From Lachnospiraceae bacterium (GTDB taxonomy: Bacteria > Bacillota > Clostridia > Lachnospirales > Lachnospiraceae): a stretch of 64,000 nucleotides of DNA. This document shows positions 61,709 through 64,000 of the stretch, one piece after another. The notes under the pieces are model-generated. The model was not told the origin of the DNA and did no database searches. It saw only the letters and a program-made list of their open reading frames with translations. The translations under genes and the position numbers were made by a program. The number at the start of each line of letters is the position of its first letter. The stretch's first letter is position 1. The stretch spans positions 1 through 64,000 of the forward strand of contig CAJTDL010000021.1 of the NCBI GenBank assembly GCA_910575035.1, read 5' to 3'.

Positions 61709-61876
61709 CTATGAATAGATTATTTCTTTAATAAGTTTGCGTTCTCCATACATAGCCATAAAATCAAATGTGCCTCCTTCCAGAAGTTTATAGAACTTTC
61801 TCCTGCTAAGCCCAAAGAATATGGCCGCCTCTGTCGGAGTCAGGAAATCCTTATCTGCAAGTGTCGGTTTTGCCAT
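61709..61876 (-). CDS. Excisionase-like HTH protein (55 residues)
   Basis: MAKPTLADKDFLTPTEAAIF then FGLSRRKFYKLLEGG and MAMYGERKLI, a Tn916 Xis-type winged helix, short at the C-terminus. GGAGGTGAGACA precedes the ATG. Related to the excisionase gene at 61960. No integrase follows. Confidence 0.75.
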   Translation of the reverse strand: MAKPTLADKDFLTPTEAAIFFGLSRRKFYKLLEGGTFDFMAMYGERKLIKEIIYS

Positions 61877-61959
61877 TGTCTCACCTCCAGTGTTTTGGCC
61901 GTACCATATATCACTCTAAAACCCTGAAATAGCAACTACTATCGGCAGATGAATGCAAT

Positions 61960-62154
61960 TTATATCGTAGAAGTTTCCTGTAAAAACTCCTTAAATTTTG
62001 TGCGGATGCTAAGATATCTGTTGCCACTCAATACGGCAAAGGAACTGGTGTGTTCCTCAGCCAGCCTTCTCATTTTCTTGATGCTGATGCCAAAATATGC
62101 GGCTGCTTCTTTCATCGATAATGTGTACTTCTCATTCATTGGTATCTCTTTCAT
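61960..62154 (-). CDS. Excisionase-like HTH protein (64 residues)
   Basis: MKEIPMNEKYTLSMKEAAAY then FGISIKKMRRLAEEH and SGNRYLSIRTKFKEFLQETS, a Xis/MerR-type helix-turn-helix. GAGGG precedes this ATG. The upstream zinc-finger gene ends eight bases before it in its proper frame; the long open frame to 62625 results from the frameshift in that gene. Confidence 0.78.
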   Translation of the reverse strand: MKEIPMNEKYTLSMKEAAAYFGISIKKMRRLAEEHTSSFAVLSGNRYLSIRTKFKEFLQETSTI

Positions 62155-62161
62155 AATTCCC

Positions 62162-62556
62162 TCAAAATCTGTCCCTAACATAACACTCATGCGAACAATA
62201 CTTCCTATTTTTATTGCCATAAGCCGTAAAAAACTTTTGACAGCACGGATATACATATTCATAATTGGCTTTGCGATTAACTTTATCGAGATTCTGATTC
62301 CACCATTTGTTTCTGCAGCGGTCTGAACAGAATCCCTTTTTCTCCCGGATGTCTGCACAACAGGGATGCCACAGCAAAAGCAGAAATGTTCTGCTGCATC
62401 CATCAGATCAGGCGTTTCAACCACTCCGCCAAGTCCATGTCTCCTACAGTAGGTTTTTATGGTATTGATGCTGAGTCCAAGTGCCTCGGATATCTTTCCG
62501 TAGCTTAATCCCTCTGCCCTTAGCCTCTCTATCTGTTGTCTTTGTGTATCGTTCAT
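62162..62556 (-). pseudogene. HTH/zinc-finger regulator, frameshifted
   Basis: GGAGGTGGATACA then MNDTQRQQIERLRAEGLSYG, KISEALGLSINTIKTYCRRH (region-4-like HTH) and FCFCCGIPVVQTSGRKRD; near 62,335 the frame shifts and continues FCSDRCRNKWWNQNLDKV, YPCCQKFFTAYGNKNRKYCS to a TGA at 62162. Such HTH-zinc-finger proteins precede excisionase genes in ICEs. The shift separates the HTH from two zinc knuckles. Confidence 0.7.
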
Positions 62557-62865
62557 TGTATCCACCTCCATCAAACTTGAAGGGAATAACTTTATGGTTC
62601 CATCGTTATGATGTTTTCCCTTCACAATCCCACGGACATTAAAATCAAAAATGGGCGGTAGAATTTTTCCCTTCTAAATGGGTTAGTAAGGAAAACCAAT
62701 ACTTTCCTGTTTTCTGTGAAACATTTTCCCTTCACAGATGGGAAAAGTTACAGCCCTTACAAGCCTCCCAATTACAAAAGGAATGGAAATGAATGAGAAA
62801 ATTCACAAAAAATAAGGCTGAGTCGATAAATCACCAACCCAGACTTCATATAGATACACCCTATT
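62557..62865. other. Intergenic stretch
   Basis: No gene; contains several TTTTCCCTTC repeats (62616, 62665, 62725) whose meaning is unclear. Confidence 0.5.
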
Positions 62866-63330
62866 TTAATTGAGCATTCTATTGACCTTCTTCTGAATAA
62901 CAGAATAATCATATCCAGCAGCCGTAAGTTTCTGCTTATGCTGCTGTCCGTTGCCCCAATCTCCACGGATGACTTCTTTTGCAATCTCGCCTATCGATTT
63001 GGCACTTGAGGTCTTTGGTGTTTCTGCAACTGTATCCTGAACGGTACAGTATGACGGATTCCCAAGCCAGATCCAGCCTGCCCCACTCTTAAGTCTGCCC
63101 CATCCGCCGTTCACTTCCATAATGGTAAATACACCCTTGCCAGTCTGCCCTTTAACCATTCCATTCATGGAAGGCTCTGAACGATAATTCAAATCATCAC
63201 TGAGTACCTTAACTGTAAATGGTGCAGACGGGAAGTTCGTGACAGTATCTGATGTTGATGGTTTAGGTGCAGGTGTTTCCAAAACATCATACTGTGTCTT
63301 CCACTTGATGGAATTCCCACAATGACGAAC
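62866..63330 (-). pseudogene. C-terminal part of a phage-type endolysin
   Basis: The frame NSIKWKTQYDVLETPAPKPS leads into an SH3-type wall-binding domain (VLSDDLNYRSEPSMNGMVKG ... WIWLGNPSYCTV) and a CW_7 repeat (SIGEIAKEVIRGDWGNGQQH then KLTAAGYDYSVIQKKVNRML). The catalytic N-terminal domain is missing; the frame closes at about 63,330. Confidence 0.72.
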
Positions 63331-63429
63331 CAGGTATTATGCCCGATAGCCTTAAGCATCAATGAGTGGCCTTCCCTTGAGAGCATCATTAGAGATAATC
63401 TCGAAAAATTCACTTGATGCGGCCAAACA

Positions 63430-64000
63430 TTCTACATTGGTTATATAGCAACAGACATCCCAGCGGGTTCTTCCGCATCTGAAGTATATGATGCAAAGAA
63501 CAAGGGTAAAAACAAACTCATTAACGATTACCTCAAACCGTACCGTAAAGGAAGATGTATAAGAGGTTATGAAATTGACGGCACTCCTATTCTGTGTTGG
63601 AAAAAGAGTTGAAAAAGCTGAACTGGTTGCAATGAAAATGCTATCCCTGATGAACGTTTCAATCCACAGAAGCCTTTCACAGAAGTTTCTCTTGAGGCAC
63701 ATAAAAGAAACAGGATTCGACTTTGCAGACAAGCCTACCGTTTTCTATGGTGACGAATAAGAATCTCCTTATGCAAATGACAAAGAAAGACTTCTCGCTC
63801 TCCTCAAGCATCTTGAAGAAAACTATCCTCGTCATTACAAGGCGTTCTTAATGATTAAGGAACAGAAATCTGCAGAAGAAATTTGCGGAGCTCTCGGTTT
63901 CGTTTCTGGCAGCAAACGTGTTTGTACCATTATGGATGAAACAATACACCTCTGCTACAAATTTTTCGGAAGTGGTGTTTTATCTACAAAGGCTATTCTT
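63430..64000 (+). pseudogene. Degenerate plus-strand coding remnant, running off the window
   Basis: Readable pieces in shifting frames: AKNKGKNKLINDYLKPYRKG, NAIPDERFNPQKPFTEVSLE, FDFADKPTVFYGDE-stop-ESPYANDKERLLALL and HYKAFLMIKEQKSAEEICGA to the last base. At least two frameshifts and one TAA (GAA TAA GAA). The C-terminal part looks like a helical DNA-binding domain; family unknown. Confidence 0.5.

Noticed and set aside
1-64000. rRNA or tRNA genes
   Set aside because: No tRNA-like cloverleaf ends or rRNA signatures were seen on either strand; a tRNA scan would be needed to be certain.

Overview
The window looks like a Firmicutes chromosome, most likely a gut Lachnospiraceae/Clostridia species. 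The evidence is AGGAGG-type ribosome sites, consensus TTGACA-17-TATAAT promoters, a tricistronic gerA-type spore germinant receptor, HemZ, a long RelA/SpoT, IspE, and many Tn4451/ICE-type accessory families (TnpV, TnpW, TTRAP, Cys-rich KTR, Cys-rich VLP, DUF5348, DUF6017). No rRNA, tRNA or CRISPR array was seen.

Positions 1-40,375 are a mosaic of integrative/mobilizable elements, much of it decayed. It starts with a GNAT-GNAT-metallohydrolase operon. From 3.8 to 11.6 kb there are small regulator-led cassettes: a TetR-flavodoxin-FMN-binding redox operon, a PadR unit, a divergent hydrolase / TetR-AraC pair with a cupin, and a broken MATE pump. These are separated by repeated KTR-gene-plus-terminator units. 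Next come a broken IS1182/IS4-like transposase, relaxase and sigma-factor scraps, and an IS91-type element with its own tyrosine recombinase. A mobilization block (MobC-MobA-ParB-TnpW-TTRAP/VLP, 19.3-23.5 kb) follows; its leader, mobC and mobA are partly duplicated in inverted orientation at 3.95-5.3 kb as a deleted fusion.

The most notable block is a five-gene, translationally coupled defence operon at 23.6-29.8 kb. It encodes an AbiEi/AbiEii toxin-antitoxin pair, a methyltransferase with an N-terminal PD-(D/E)XK-like nuclease motif and no HsdR (BcgI/type IIB-like architecture), a specificity subunit whose two target-recognition halves are joined by five perfect 24-bp repeats, and a Schlafen/AlbA-type protein. 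All lie between one promoter with an overlapping palindrome and one strong terminator. After it come TnpV, a DUF5348/DUF6017 replication-type operon, a second decayed mobC, and a two-component-system plus ABC-2 exporter unit that includes a 51-residue membrane protein.

Positions 40,376-57,560 look like core chromosome, nearly all on the minus strand: hemZ, a GloB-like hydrolase, relA/spoT, a GNAT, a PadR-DUF1700-DUF4097-PspC envelope-type operon, gerA-gerB-gerC, a FadR-type GntR regulator with ispE, and a conserved Clostridial protein of unknown function. Two copies of a non-autonomous element with 16-bp terminal inverted repeats sit in this stretch and its right edge; one has an 8-bp target duplication.

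Positions 58-64 kb are again accessory and strongly degraded: a zinc-ribbon protein, a relaxase fragment fused against a truncated ABC permease, a frameshifted histidine kinase, an internally deleted response regulator, two excisionases, a frameshifted HTH/zinc-finger protein, the tail of an endolysin, and a plus-strand degenerate coding remnant reaching the window edge.
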